This document shows positions 9,281 to 18,105 of a stretch of DNA of 64,000 nucleotides, piece after piece (within the stretch, counting starts at the first letter, position 1; every line of letters starts with the position of its first letter). The translations under genes and the position numbers were made by a program. The notes under the pieces are model-generated. The model was not told the origin of the DNA and did no database searches. It saw only the letters and a program-made list of their open reading frames with translations. The DNA comes from an uncultured Eubacteriales bacterium. GTDB taxonomy: Bacteria > Bacillota > Clostridia > Christensenellales > Aristaeellaceae. Location: assembly GCA_902781945.1 (NCBI GenBank), contig CACZLE010000002.1:1-64000 (forward strand), read 5' to 3'.

Positions 9281-9310
9281 CCCCGCCCCCGGGAAAGGGA
9301 GCGGGGAGGG
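9281..9310 (-). other. GC-rich hairpin between binding protein and membrane genes
   Basis: CCTCCCCGC and GCGGGGAGG arms flank a short C/G-rich centre. On the minus strand no U tract follows, so it is unlikely to be a full terminator. It may protect the 3' end of the binding-protein message or reduce read-through, which is common between binding protein and membrane genes in sugar operons. Confidence 0.4.
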
Positions 9311-9344
9311 TGGGTTTTGATAGTAGATAACGTGCGATAAAGGA

Positions 9345-11405
9345 TTACTTGTTCAGGTCAGCGTAGTATTCCTGCAGACGCTGCCAGGCGCGGGATTTGA
9401 GCGCCAGATACTGCTTGCCCTTCCAGGCGGAGGTGACGGTCTGAGCGGTCTCTTCCGCGTCAGACATGCCCTCTTCGGTGTAGCCGTTCACGATCAGGTT
9501 GACCAGGATGTTCTCGCCGCCCTTGGCGGAGGAGAACTTGCCGCTGCTGGTCAGCTCGGTGAAGCCGTTCAGCTGGTCGCTCTCGGGCTTGGTGTTGGGC
9601 AGCACGGTGGGCACGGAGGTGTACCAGCCGTTCTCGGTGATGGCCAGCTCGGGATGCTTGATGGTGCCCAGGCCGATGGCCACGGAGATCTTGCCGGCGC
9701 CTTCCTTGCCGACTTCATGGGTGCACTGATACTCGAAGGCCTGGGACTTGGCGAAGCTCAGGGTGGAGCCCAGGTACATACGGGCATAGTTGGTGTAGTT
9801 GCCCTTGGCCTTGGCCCACAGCTCTTCGGCGGTGGCGTCGGCGATCACGGGCATTTCCTTACCGTTGAAGATGAAGGTCTCATAGGAACCGTCAGCCTTG
9901 GTCTTGATGAAGGCATCGGGGCCGTAGCTCATCAGGATCTGGCCCTTTTCGGAGTAAGCGTAGTCGATCAGGGACAGGGCGGCGTTCAGCTTGTCCGCGT
10001 TGCCCTCGACGCCAGCCTTGGAGATGCCCCAGCCGTCGGTCTTCACAGAACGCCAGGACTCGGTGAAGCGCATGTAGACGCCGTTCTCATCGGTGCCATC
10101 GAACCAGCGGGCCACAGGCACCATGACGGCCATGTACTTCTCGCCCTCTTCAGGCTGCAGCTTGGTGGCGTTCATGATGGTCTGGGTCTGGTTGTAGTCA
10201 TAGCTCATGAAGCCCAGGTCGTTTTCCAGATAGTTGCCGCTGTTGACTTCGGCGGTATCCATGAAGGCCTTGGACAGCAGGCCCTCGTCAGCCATGGCGT
10301 TCATGTTTTCCAGGGCTTCGTAGGTGGCCGCTTCCTGACGGGCATCATGCAGAGCGCCGTCGGTGTCAATGTACAGATAATCCTGGCGGGATTCCATGCC
10401 GCGCACGCCGAACAGATGACCGGCGAAGCGGAACATATCCACGCGGCGCTGGTTGTTGTTGTCCTCACGGGAGAACAGACCATACACGGTGTCAGTGCCG
10501 TTCAGGGTCTGGGCGTTGGCCACGACGCAGCGCAGCAGGGCGACCAGCTCGTCCACGTCCCAGGCAGCGTTCTGGCCCACGAACAGGTTGGAGCGCTGGG
10601 TGCCATAGTAGCCGTTGTAAGCCTTGTCGATATACGCACGCAGCATGTTGACGGCTTCGACGCCGCTCATGGAGCCCTTTTCGTTCATCAGGGCCACGAT
10701 GTTGCCGGCGGCGTCATAATCCTTGGTCACGATCTCGGTGGCGGTGCCATCCAGGGTGGGAGTTTCGATCTCGATCTTGCCGGAGGTGGGCATATAGGGC
10801 TGATACACGGGAGCCGCGGTCTGACCGCAGGCATCGGCGGTGAATTCGCCTTCGCCGTCCAGCAGCTTGGCAGCCCAGTCAACACGCATCAGGGGCATAC
10901 GCTCGATGTCGTTGACGCCGTCAAAGTAGGGGCTGAAGTAGATGGCGCCGGTGGTGGTGTTGCCGGTGATGGACAGACGGACGATGGGGTTGGCTTCCAG
11001 GTAGGCCTTGAAGTTGGGCATCTGATCCATATACTCAGCCAGGTTCACCAGGCTGCCGGCCTCGCCGTACTCGGACAGGGTGGCAGCGGTGCCGCTCACC
11101 ATATCCACCTCGTTCAGGCGGTCTTTCCAATACTCAAATTCCTTGGCGGCGGACTGACCCTGGTATTTATCCTCAAATTTGATACCCAGGATCTCTTCCA
11201 CGGCCACCCAGGTGGGCTTCAGGTCGCCTGTGTTGTAGGTTTTGCCGTCGGCCAGGGTGATGCCTTCGCCCGCGGTCTCGGCGTCGAAGGCGATGCCGGT
11301 CTTGGCGCTGTTATAGCCGGTGGCCATGCGCAGCACGGTCTCGGCGCTGGCGCTGACGCTGAACAGCATCACGAAAACCAGAGCCAGAGAAAGCAGTTTT
11401 TTCAT
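9345..11405 (-). CDS. CUT1 solute-binding protein without a lipobox
   Basis: The 686 residues match the large YtcQ/LipO-type family 1 binding proteins that work with YteP/YtcP-type permeases. A clear Sec signal peptide ends ...SVSASA before E22, but no Cys follows, so it should be released by signal peptidase I instead of lipid-anchored. The mature protein has the usual bilobed pattern, with SWRSVKTDGWGISK and NAALSLIDYAYSEKGQ near the second lobe. The start is fixed by AGGAGG seven bases upstream. Linkage to GH105 suggests a pectin oligosaccharide ligand. The lack of a lipid anchor is odd for a Gram-positive importer. Confidence 0.92.
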   Translation of the reverse strand: MKKLLSLALVFVMLFSVSASAETVLRMATGYNSAKTGIAFDAETAGEGITLADGKTYNTGDLKPTWVAVEEILGIKFEDKYQGQSAAKEFEYWKDRLNEVDMVSGTAATLSEYGEAGSLVNLAEYMDQMPNFKAYLEANPIVRLSITGNTTTGAIYFSPYFDGVNDIERMPLMRVDWAAKLLDGEGEFTADACGQTAAPVYQPYMPTSGKIEIETPTLDGTATEIVTKDYDAAGNIVALMNEKGSMSGVEAVNMLRAYIDKAYNGYYGTQRSNLFVGQNAAWDVDELVALLRCVVANAQTLNGTDTVYGLFSREDNNNQRRVDMFRFAGHLFGVRGMESRQDYLYIDTDGALHDARQEAATYEALENMNAMADEGLLSKAFMDTAEVNSGNYLENDLGFMSYDYNQTQTIMNATKLQPEEGEKYMAVMVPVARWFDGTDENGVYMRFTESWRSVKTDGWGISKAGVEGNADKLNAALSLIDYAYSEKGQILMSYGPDAFIKTKADGSYETFIFNGKEMPVIADATAEELWAKAKGNYTNYARMYLGSTLSFAKSQAFEYQCTHEVGKEGAGKISVAIGLGTIKHPELAITENGWYTSVPTVLPNTKPESDQLNGFTELTSSGKFSSAKGGENILVNLIVNGYTEEGMSDAEETAQTVTSAWKGKQYLALKSRAWQRLQEYYADLNK

Positions 11406-11426
11406 GTCGTTTTCCTCCTATTAATA

Positions 11427-12317
11427 TTATTCCTTCACACCGCCGGCATTGACGCCTTTGGCGAAGTACTTCTGAATGAAGGGATAGATGATCAGGATGG
11501 GCACGATGGAGCACACGATCAGGGCGTAAATGACAGAATCGGAAGCGAAGACCTCGTTCCAGCCGGCCATGAATTCCGGGTCGGTGTACTGCTCCAGGCG
11601 CAGACGGATGAACACCTGCAGGGGGTGCTCGTTCTGGTTGCTGATCATCTGGCGGGCCCAGAAGTAGCCGTTCCAACGGGAAATGGCGAAGAACAGGGCC
11701 ACGGTGGCGATGGTGGACTTGGACATGGGGATGAACACCTTGCCCAGCACCTGGAACTCGCTGGCGCCGTCCACGATGGCGGCTTCCTCGATCTCGCTGG
11801 GTACGTTTTCAAAGGCATTGCGCAAGAGGATGATGTTCATGGCCGCCATACCCATGGCGATGACCACCAGCCATTTGTCGTCCACGATGCCTACAGAATT
11901 GAACACATCCTTGGTGGCCAGGTAGTTCAGGTACTGCGGCACGATACCGGCGGAGAACCACATGGTGAACACCAGGTAGAAGTTGAAGAATTTGCGGAAG
12001 AGCAGGCGCTTTTTGCTCAGGGCATAGGCGCCCAGGATGCTGACGCCCAGGGCCCAGATGGTGCCGTAGCAGGTGAGGAACAGCGTGTTGGAATAGGAAT
12101 TCCAGAACATGTTGTCGTTGAACATCTGCTTGAAGGCCTGGAACTGCACGTCCTTGGGGAAGAGGATCACTTCGCCGTATTCCACCGCGTGCCGTCCGCT
12201 GACAGAGGCGGACACGGCATACAGGAAGGGATACAGGCAGCCCAGGGCGAACACGGTCAGAAGGGTGTAGCTGATGATTTTGAAGATCAGCTCGGAGATC
12301 TCAAGTTTTCTTTTCAT
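11427..12317 (-). CDS. CUT1 sugar ABC permease (YtcP/LplC type)
   Basis: The 296 residues contain about six membrane segments and the EAA loop that docks the ATPase (EEAAIVDGASEFQVLGKVFI at about 180-200). The N-terminal ISYTLLTVFALGCLYPFLYA and the C-terminal PFIQKYFAKGVNAGGVKE are hallmarks of this branch. It pairs with the permease encoded just upstream and sits 21 bases before the binding-protein gene. GGGAGG lies before the ATG. Confidence 0.93.
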   Translation of the reverse strand: MKRKLEISELIFKIISYTLLTVFALGCLYPFLYAVSASVSGRHAVEYGEVILFPKDVQFQAFKQMFNDNMFWNSYSNTLFLTCYGTIWALGVSILGAYALSKKRLLFRKFFNFYLVFTMWFSAGIVPQYLNYLATKDVFNSVGIVDDKWLVVIAMGMAAMNIILLRNAFENVPSEIEEAAIVDGASEFQVLGKVFIPMSKSTIATVALFFAISRWNGYFWARQMISNQNEHPLQVFIRLRLEQYTDPEFMAGWNEVFASDSVIYALIVCSIVPILIIYPFIQKYFAKGVNAGGVKE

Positions 12318-12335
12318 GCTGAAACCTCCCTATTA

Positions 12336-13388
12336 TTAGTACAAAGACACGTTGGAAGCCTTGCGGGCGATGGTGTTGGCGCCGATCACCAGCAGCATTC
12401 CGATGACGTTGTTCATCATTTCAGCGGCGGAGGCGATGCCCTTGGCCGCACCGGCCAGGCCGTAGCGCTGGGCGAAGGTGGACACCACGTCAGCCGTCAC
12501 ATAGGTGTTGGGGTTGTAGAGCAGCAGCACCTTTTCATAGCCGATGTTGAGCAGGGAACCGATGCGGGTGATGAGCATGATGACGATGGTGGACAGGATG
12601 CTGGGCAGCACCACGTAGCGCATCTGGGCCATCTTGTTGGCGCCGTCGATCTGGGCGGCCTCGTAGCTGGTGGGCGAGATGGCGATGATGGCGGCGAAGA
12701 ACACGATGCTGCCATAGCCCGCTTCCTCCCAGATGCCGCTGATCTGATAGATGGCGCGGAAGAAGGAGGGATTGTTGAGCAGGCCGGCGTCCGCCACCTC
12801 CTGGCTCAGCAGGCCGATCTTGACCAGGAACTGGCTGACGATGCCGATGCCGCGGATGTCGCTGCCCTGCTTGACCAGCATGGTGACCAGAGAGGTCATG
12901 ACGACGGTGGACATAAACTTGGGCAGGTAGGTGAGCACCTGGTAGACGCTGCGGGCGATGTTGGACCGCACTTCATTGAAGAACAGCGCCAGGATGATGG
13001 GCATGGGGAAGCCGAAGCACAGGCCGTAGAAGCTGAGCAGGAAGGTGTTGCGCAGGGCGCGCCAGAACTCCGTGGAGAGGCCCGTCCCCCCCACCAGCAG
13101 GGTCTTGAAGTAGGAGAACCCCGCGAAGAACTGCTGGCTCACCGGCTTGACCTCATCCGACACCTTGAACGAGCCCAGCAGCTCGTACATGGGCAGATAA
13201 CGCCAGAACAGGAACACCAGGATGGTGGGGATCAGCATCACATACAGACGCCAATCCTTCAGGATGGTGCGCCCGACGTGGAGCCAGTAATGCTTTTCCA
13301 CGTCATCTCGAACGACCTGTTCGGGGTTTTCATGATAGGTGCCGCTGATTTCATCCAAAATCAGATAATCCGCCGCTTTCCCTTTCAT
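12336..13388 (-). CDS. CUT1 sugar ABC permease (YteP/LplB type)
   Basis: About 350 residues from the ATG at 13388, which has AAGGAGG seven bases upstream. A longer frame to 13508 has no ribosome site and overlaps the previous gene. An unusual cytoplasmic N-terminus of about 40 residues (ending WLHVGRTILKDWRLY) precedes six membrane segments and the EAA loop (YEAAQIDGANKMAQMRYVVL). The ATG overlaps the stop of the preceding gene, so translation is coupled. It forms the channel with the other permease. Confidence 0.92.
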   Translation of the reverse strand: MKGKAADYLILDEISGTYHENPEQVVRDDVEKHYWLHVGRTILKDWRLYVMLIPTILVFLFWRYLPMYELLGSFKVSDEVKPVSQQFFAGFSYFKTLLVGGTGLSTEFWRALRNTFLLSFYGLCFGFPMPIILALFFNEVRSNIARSVYQVLTYLPKFMSTVVMTSLVTMLVKQGSDIRGIGIVSQFLVKIGLLSQEVADAGLLNNPSFFRAIYQISGIWEEAGYGSIVFFAAIIAISPTSYEAAQIDGANKMAQMRYVVLPSILSTIVIMLITRIGSLLNIGYEKVLLLYNPNTYVTADVVSTFAQRYGLAGAAKGIASAAEMMNNVIGMLLVIGANTIARKASNVSLY

Positions 13389-13972
13389 CAAAATCCTCCT
13401 TTTTCTTCTTCCCGCTCTTGTGCTACGCGGTGAAGGTATTGTTTTTGATCTTCCATGATACCGTCCAGCCTGCGGGCGATCCACAGGATCAGGGCGGTAA
13501 AGAGCCAAGATATGATATCCGTGGTGAGGAAGCCTGCCGCCGCGGAAACGGACGCCCCGAAAGCCAGGGCCATCAGCCCGCGGCCCAGCTCCATCAGAAG
13601 GAGCGTCATCAGGCCGTATGCCACGGTTTTGAAGGAATCCCGGCGGATGGCCTCATCCCCGCGCTTTTTCACATAGAAAAGCGCCAGCAGGGCCAGCAGA
13701 TTGCCGCCGCAATAGATGAGATATTGCCGGGGAGCCGCCCCGGAAACAAGGCAGAACACCGCGCCGCCCGCCACCGCGTGCACCGCGGCCCAGGGCCCCC
13801 AACGGATCATGACGATGGCCACCACTGCGGCCACCACCGACACGGTATAGGGCTCGTTGGGGAACCATCGGGTGGCTGCCAGGACGATGACAGACTCCGA
13901 AACGGCCATCATCAGCGCGAAAAAGAACAGATCCATGGCGCGGTACTGCCCCACTGTCAGCTGTTTTTTCAC
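13388..13972 (-). CDS. Small membrane protein, first gene of the sugar operon (5)
   Basis: About 194 residues from a GTG at 13972 with GGGAGG seven bases upstream. Five to six hydrophobic segments cover most of its length, with a basic cytoplasmic-looking stretch (VKKRGDEAIRRDSFK) in the middle and a charged coil-like tail. The general look is like small S-component-type membrane proteins, but no motif proves that. It is the promoter-proximal gene and is coupled to the YteP-type permease by an overlapping stop/start. Confidence 0.78.
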   Translation of the reverse strand: MKKQLTVGQYRAMDLFFFALMMAVSESVIVLAATRWFPNEPYTVSVVAAVVAIVMIRWGPWAAVHAVAGGAVFCLVSGAAPRQYLIYCGGNLLALLALFYVKKRGDEAIRRDSFKTVAYGLMTLLLMELGRGLMALAFGASVSAAAGFLTTDIISWLFTALILWIARRLDGIMEDQKQYLHRVAQEREEEKGGF

Positions 13973-14023
13973 GCCTGCACCTCCCGGGTACACAATGGCC
14001 GAAACGTCCTCATACTTACCAAT

Positions 14024-14083
14024 ATTATAAAATCAATTTCGCTTTATCGTACATAGACAAAACAAACTGACTTATGGACAAAA
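14024..14083 (-). promoter_or_regulatory. Promoter and two operator-like repeats of the sugar operon
   Basis: On the minus strand TATAAT (14029-14024) stands about 50 bases before the first GTG and lacks a recognisable -35. Instead two direct repeats, ATAGACAAAA (14053-14062) and ATGGACAAAA (14074-14083, plus-strand reading), lie 21 bp apart, the nearer touching the -35 place. Two helical turns between half-sites and overlap of a poor -35 are typical of AraC-type activation. A third copy is at 3923-3932. Confidence 0.6.
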
Positions 14084-14122
14084 TAGACTCTTTTAATCGA
14101 CATATTTTTGTAATAATTAACA

Positions 14123-14159
14123 GCATTTGGCTGAAAATCTCTCCTTTTCAACCAAATGC
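14123..14159 (-). terminator. Terminator after the GerMN gene
   Basis: GCATTTGG / CCAAATGC plus inner TGAAAA / TTTTCA form a long hairpin (14123-14159). On the minus strand it is followed by TGTTAATTATTAC. It separates the GerMN gene from the sugar operon promoter. Confidence 0.65.
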
Positions 14160-14188
14160 CGCCAATTATCCTTCTATTAAATCACGTA

Positions 14189-15232
14189 TCAATCCAGCTC
14201 GATGACCCCGGGATAATAGGCCATGACCTCCTCCGCCAAATTGAGCGCGGAAGTGGTCACGGATTCGGGGATCTCATAAGCCTGGCCCTCCACGGACAGG
14301 CGCACCTCCTTGACGCCCGGAAATTGCTGGGCGGTATAGCGCAGGGCCTTGAGCATCTGCGTCCTGTCGATATCCGATTCGTCCATGAATTCCTTCGTCA
14401 GATCGATGCTCACCACGCCGTTTTTCAGGGTGACATTGCGTATGGCGCAGCCCTCGGGCACCGCCCGCTCCAGGCCGCTGTCGGGCCTCGGTCCCCGGCA
14501 CAGCTCGATCATGGCGGTCACGGGATCTGCGTCCGAATAGACCACCCGGGTCACGGGCACCAGCATCCGCCCGGAGGCCGACGGGAAATAGAGCCGCACC
14601 AGGTCCGCGGTGGCGTCCGCGGGATCAAAGGTGGTCACGGATTCCAGATTCAGATCCCGGGAGGTAAATACGCCGGAAACATCCGTGCCATGGGTGAGCC
14701 TGGACCGGGATTGGCCGTCAAACAGGAAGGAAACCTCCTTGACGGTGGGAAACTCCGTCAAGGTCTGGGTCACGGCCCCCACCATCAAACTTTCCGCCTC
14801 GGCGCTGGCGCAGGTAAGGGCCTGCTTGCCCAGATCGATGCGGGCGCGGCCATCCTCGATATTCAAATCGAATGTGGTCCCCTCGGGCACGCAGGGTTTC
14901 AGGCCCATGCGGGCGGCGGAGGCGTCGTTGTCCGGACTTTGCACCAGCAGCCTGAGAGCGGCTTTGGCGATGCCGTCCGTCTTTTCCACCCGGGCGGTCA
15001 CGGGCACCAGATAGCCTTCCCCATCCTGATAATATACGGTCACGGGCTGGGTTTCCGCCGGCGTCAGGGTGGGCTGGGCCACCGTGGCCGCGCCCTGCTC
15101 CCATCGGGCCTCCTCTGAACGGATCACCGCGTTCTCATTGCCCCGCAGGGCCAGGGCCACCACCAGGGCGGCGGAGGCCATCACCAGCAGCCGTTCCACA
15201 TCCACGCGTTTGATTTTCAGCTTCAATTTCAC
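14189..15232 (-). CDS. Membrane-anchored protein with two GerMN domains
   Basis: About 347 residues: a basic N-terminus, one hydrophobic segment (LLVMASAALVVALAL) and two consecutive GerMN repeats (about 60-195 and 205-335), each with a VTVYYQDGEGYLVPVTARV-like or VRLYFPS start and an IDLTKEF-type end. GerMN domains occur in GerM, needed for spore germination and sporulation in Bacillus. I prefer a GTG at 15232 with AAGGGG eight bases upstream; an ATG at 15265 is in frame but lacks a ribosome site. It is divergent from rqcH. Confidence 0.85.
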   Translation of the reverse strand: MKLKLKIKRVDVERLLVMASAALVVALALRGNENAVIRSEEARWEQGAATVAQPTLTPAETQPVTVYYQDGEGYLVPVTARVEKTDGIAKAALRLLVQSPDNDASAARMGLKPCVPEGTTFDLNIEDGRARIDLGKQALTCASAEAESLMVGAVTQTLTEFPTVKEVSFLFDGQSRSRLTHGTDVSGVFTSRDLNLESVTTFDPADATADLVRLYFPSASGRMLVPVTRVVYSDADPVTAMIELCRGPRPDSGLERAVPEGCAIRNVTLKNGVVSIDLTKEFMDESDIDRTQMLKALRYTAQQFPGVKEVRLSVEGQAYEIPESVTTSALNLAEEVMAYYPGVIELD

Positions 15233-15264
15233 CTGTTTCACCCCTTGCATATTGCTGTAAGACA

Positions 15265-15293
15265 TTGTATGCGAGGGAATTTTGTGCTATGAT
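15265..15293 (+). promoter_or_regulatory. Promoter of rqcH
   Basis: TTGTAT (15265-15270), 17 bases, TATGAT (15288-15293). The expected start point leaves a leader of under 15 bases before the ATG at 15312. Confidence 0.6.
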
Positions 15294-15311
15294 TGCAATG
15301 GGTGATAAGAT

Positions 15312-17051
15312 ATGCCACTGGATGGATTGACGCTGGGTTTCATGGCGCGGGAATTGAACAGTGCCCTTACAGGGGCGCGGATCGAACGCGTGAACCAGCC
15401 GGAAAAAGACATGCTGCTGCTGCTGCTTCGCAACAACGGCAAAAACTATAAGCTGATCCTCTCCGCCAGCCCCAGCTTTGCCCGGGCGCACCTGACGGAG
15501 GCCTCCTTTGTGAACCCGCTGAATGCCCCCATGTTCTGCATGCTGATGCGCAAGCATCTGACGGGCGGACGGCTGAACGCGGTGCGGCAGCTGAGCGGTG
15601 ACCGGGTGCTGCTGCTGGAGATCGAGGCCCAGGACGAACTGGGCGTGATGCATCCTTACCAATTATATTTGGAAGCCATGGGCCGCCACAGCAATCTGAC
15701 CCTGGTACGGGACGGGCGCATCATCGACGCCATCCGCCACGTCACCGAGGATATGAGCCGGGTGCGGCAAGCCTTGCCAGGCTTGGAATTCATCCTGCCC
15801 CCCGCCCAGGACAAGATCGCCCCGGAGGATGCCACGGCGGAAAACCTTTTCACCAAGCTGAACGGCGGGGCCGGGCGGGTGGACAAATTGCTTTCAAACA
15901 GCATTTCCGGCCTGTCCGCCATTGCCGCCCGGGAGCTGTGCCTGCGCATGACCGGCGGTGAGACCACAGAACTGGACGCCGCCCATCTGCCGGAGCTGTG
16001 CGAGAAGCTGGCGGCCTATCTGCAAAAGCTGCCCGAGATGGCCCCGCCCATGCTGCTGCGGGGCGAGGACGGCATTCCGGCGGACGTGTTTCCTCATTTA
16101 TATCTCTCCTATCCCCCGGAGCGCCAGCAGGCCATGCCCACCCTGTCCGCCGCGCTGGACGCTTTCTATGACGGGCGGGATCGCCGGGACCGCATGCAGC
16201 AGCGTTCCGCCAGCCTGCGCAAGCTCTTGAAGGCCCATATCGAGCGCAACGAAAAGAAACTGGCCCTGCAATTGGAAGAGCTGCGCAACGCCGAGCGCAG
16301 CGAGGAGTATCGCGTGATGGGCGAATTGCTCAACGCCAACCTGTACCAGATTCCCCGGGGCGCGGACACCGTGACGCTGGATAACTATTACGACGGCCAG
16401 CCCCTGCGCATTCCGCTGGACGTGCGCTTCTCCCCCGCCCAGAACGCCCAGCGCTATTTCAAGCGCTATCAGAAGGCCCGGGCCGCCGCCCGGCTGGCGG
16501 GCGAGCAGAAGGAAAAGACCCTGCGGGAACTGAGCGTGCTGGAGGAAGCTCTTGTTGATCTGGACAGCTGCGAAACGGAGGAGGACCTTGCCGATATCCG
16601 CCGGGTGCTGCGGGAGGAAGGGCTCATGAAGCCCACCGCCGCCGAGCGAAAAAAGCAGCCCAAGAGCCAGCGGAATTCCAGTCCCATGCGCTTTGCCGCG
16701 CCGGACGGCACGCCCATCTCCGTAGGCAAAAACGCCCTGCAAAACGAACGGCTGACCATGGGGGCCCACGGCGACGACGTATGGCTCCATGCCAAGGACA
16801 TGCCCGGCTCCCACGTGATCATCCATACCGAGGGAAGGGAAGCCAGCGACGAAACGCTGCTGTGCGCCCTGAAGCTGGCCTCCTGGTACTCCAAGGGCAA
16901 GGGCGCAACCGTGCCCGTGGACGTGACCCTGCGCCGCTATGTCAAAAAGCCCTCCGGAACCCCTGCGGGCTTCGTCACCTTTACCCACCAGAAAAACTAC
17001 ATCATCACCGTGACCGAAGGAGAGATCCTGCAAATACAATCGATCAAATAA
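15312..17051 (+). CDS. rqcH: Ribosome quality control protein RqcH (NFACT family)
   Basis: The 579 residues span the NFACT-N domain, a central coiled coil (about 290-460) and the C-terminal NFACT-R domain with DVWLHAKDMPGSHVII. RqcH binds split 50S subunits that still carry a nascent chain and adds C-terminal alanine tails with tRNA-Ala. The Asp97-Arg98 pair needed for tailing in B. subtilis is present at exactly 97-98 (LSGDRVLLLEI). Older names call it fibronectin-binding protein A. Three M42 peptidase genes follow in the same direction. Confidence 0.94.
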   Translation: MPLDGLTLGFMARELNSALTGARIERVNQPEKDMLLLLLRNNGKNYKLILSASPSFARAHLTEASFVNPLNAPMFCMLMRKHLTGGRLNAVRQLSGDRVLLLEIEAQDELGVMHPYQLYLEAMGRHSNLTLVRDGRIIDAIRHVTEDMSRVRQALPGLEFILPPAQDKIAPEDATAENLFTKLNGGAGRVDKLLSNSISGLSAIAARELCLRMTGGETTELDAAHLPELCEKLAAYLQKLPEMAPPMLLRGEDGIPADVFPHLYLSYPPERQQAMPTLSAALDAFYDGRDRRDRMQQRSASLRKLLKAHIERNEKKLALQLEELRNAERSEEYRVMGELLNANLYQIPRGADTVTLDNYYDGQPLRIPLDVRFSPAQNAQRYFKRYQKARAAARLAGEQKEKTLRELSVLEEALVDLDSCETEEDLADIRRVLREEGLMKPTAAERKKQPKSQRNSSPMRFAAPDGTPISVGKNALQNERLTMGAHGDDVWLHAKDMPGSHVIIHTEGREASDETLLCALKLASWYSKGKGATVPVDVTLRRYVKKPSGTPAGFVTFTHQKNYIITVTEGEILQIQSIK

Positions 17052-17067
17052 CGAAAGGACGGTGCTT

Positions 17068-18105
17068 ATGCGAACGGAGGATTTTCTGCGGGAGGCGGCG
17101 GCGCTGCCGGGGCTCAGCGGCAATGAGCAGGCCGTGGCGCGCTATATTGCGGACGCCTTCCGCCCCTTCTGCGACGAGGTGCGCATCGACAGCCTGAACA
17201 GCGTCATCGCCCATATCGAGGGCCGGGGACCCAAGGTGATGATCTGCGCCCATCTGGACGAGATCGGTCTGATGGTCTCCCGCATCGAGGAGGACGGAGC
17301 CCTGCGGATGCGCAACGTGGGCGGCGTGGACCCTCGCATCCTGCCCGGCATGCGGGTGACGGTGCATGGCAAGGAAACCCTGCCCGGCGTCATCGGGGCC
17401 AAGGCGCCCCATCTGCTGACGGAGGCCGAGCGCAAAAAGAACTATGACCGGGACGATTTGTTTATTGACCTGGGCATGAGCGCCGACCATGTGAAGGAAT
17501 TGGTGCAGGTGGGCGATCTGGTGCAGCTGGAGGGCGGCTTTACCAAATTGCTCAACGGCCGCTGCGCGGGCAAAACCATGGATGACCGCAGCTGCGTGGC
17601 CATCATGCTGCGGGCGGCGGAGGCTCTCCAGCGCATGGACACCCGGGCGGATCTCTATTTTGTGGCCAGCTGCCAGGAGGAAGTGGGCGGCTACGGGGCC
17701 ATGACGGCGGGCTATGGCGTCGCGCCGGATTTTGGCATCGTGCTGGACGTGACCCACGCCCGGACGCCGGGCGCGCCCGCCCTGGAGGTCTGCGATCTGG
17801 ACAGCCCGGCGGCGGCCATGGGGCCCTATATCCACCCGCTGCTGCGGAAAAAGCTGGTGGAAGTGGCCAAAGAAATCAACGTGAAATTGCAGGATGAAGT
17901 GATGCCCCGGGACACCAGCACCGACACGGACGATCTGAACGCCGTGCGGGGCGGCGTTCCCTGCATCCTGCTGGAGCTGCCGGTCAAATACATGCATACC
18001 TCGGTGGAATTGCTGGACATGCACGCCCTGACGGAATGCGCCCGGCTGCTGGCCGCCTATCTGGCCGCCATTGAGGACAGTTGGAGGGATGAATTATGGA
18101 TCTGA
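17068..18105 (+). CDS. M42 family aminopeptidase, copy 1
   Basis: About 345 residues of the M42 (glutamyl/deblocking, TET-forming) family. Metal and catalytic residues are visible in order: HLDEIG, the DDR of KTMDDRSC, QEEVG, LDVTHA and KYMHTS. These enzymes trim peptides in the cytoplasm inside tetrahedral dodecamers. The ATG at 17068 is preferred over the in-frame GTG at 17062 because AAAGGA is then eight bases away. It overlaps the next gene by 10 bases. Confidence 0.92.
   Translation: MRTEDFLREAAALPGLSGNEQAVARYIADAFRPFCDEVRIDSLNSVIAHIEGRGPKVMICAHLDEIGLMVSRIEEDGALRMRNVGGVDPRILPGMRVTVHGKETLPGVIGAKAPHLLTEAERKKNYDRDDLFIDLGMSADHVKELVQVGDLVQLEGGFTKLLNGRCAGKTMDDRSCVAIMLRAAEALQRMDTRADLYFVASCQEEVGGYGAMTAGYGVAPDFGIVLDVTHARTPGAPALEVCDLDSPAAAMGPYIHPLLRKKLVEVAKEINVKLQDEVMPRDTSTDTDDLNAVRGGVPCILLELPVKYMHTSVELLDMHALTECARLLAAYLAAIEDSWRDELWI

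Noticed and set aside
9654..13433. A very long plus-strand open frame (over 1200 codons) opposite the binding protein and permease genes
   Set aside because: It is antisense to three well-supported genes, has no ribosome site, and reads as Gly/His/Leu-rich low-complexity protein, typical of the reverse frame of GC-rich genes.
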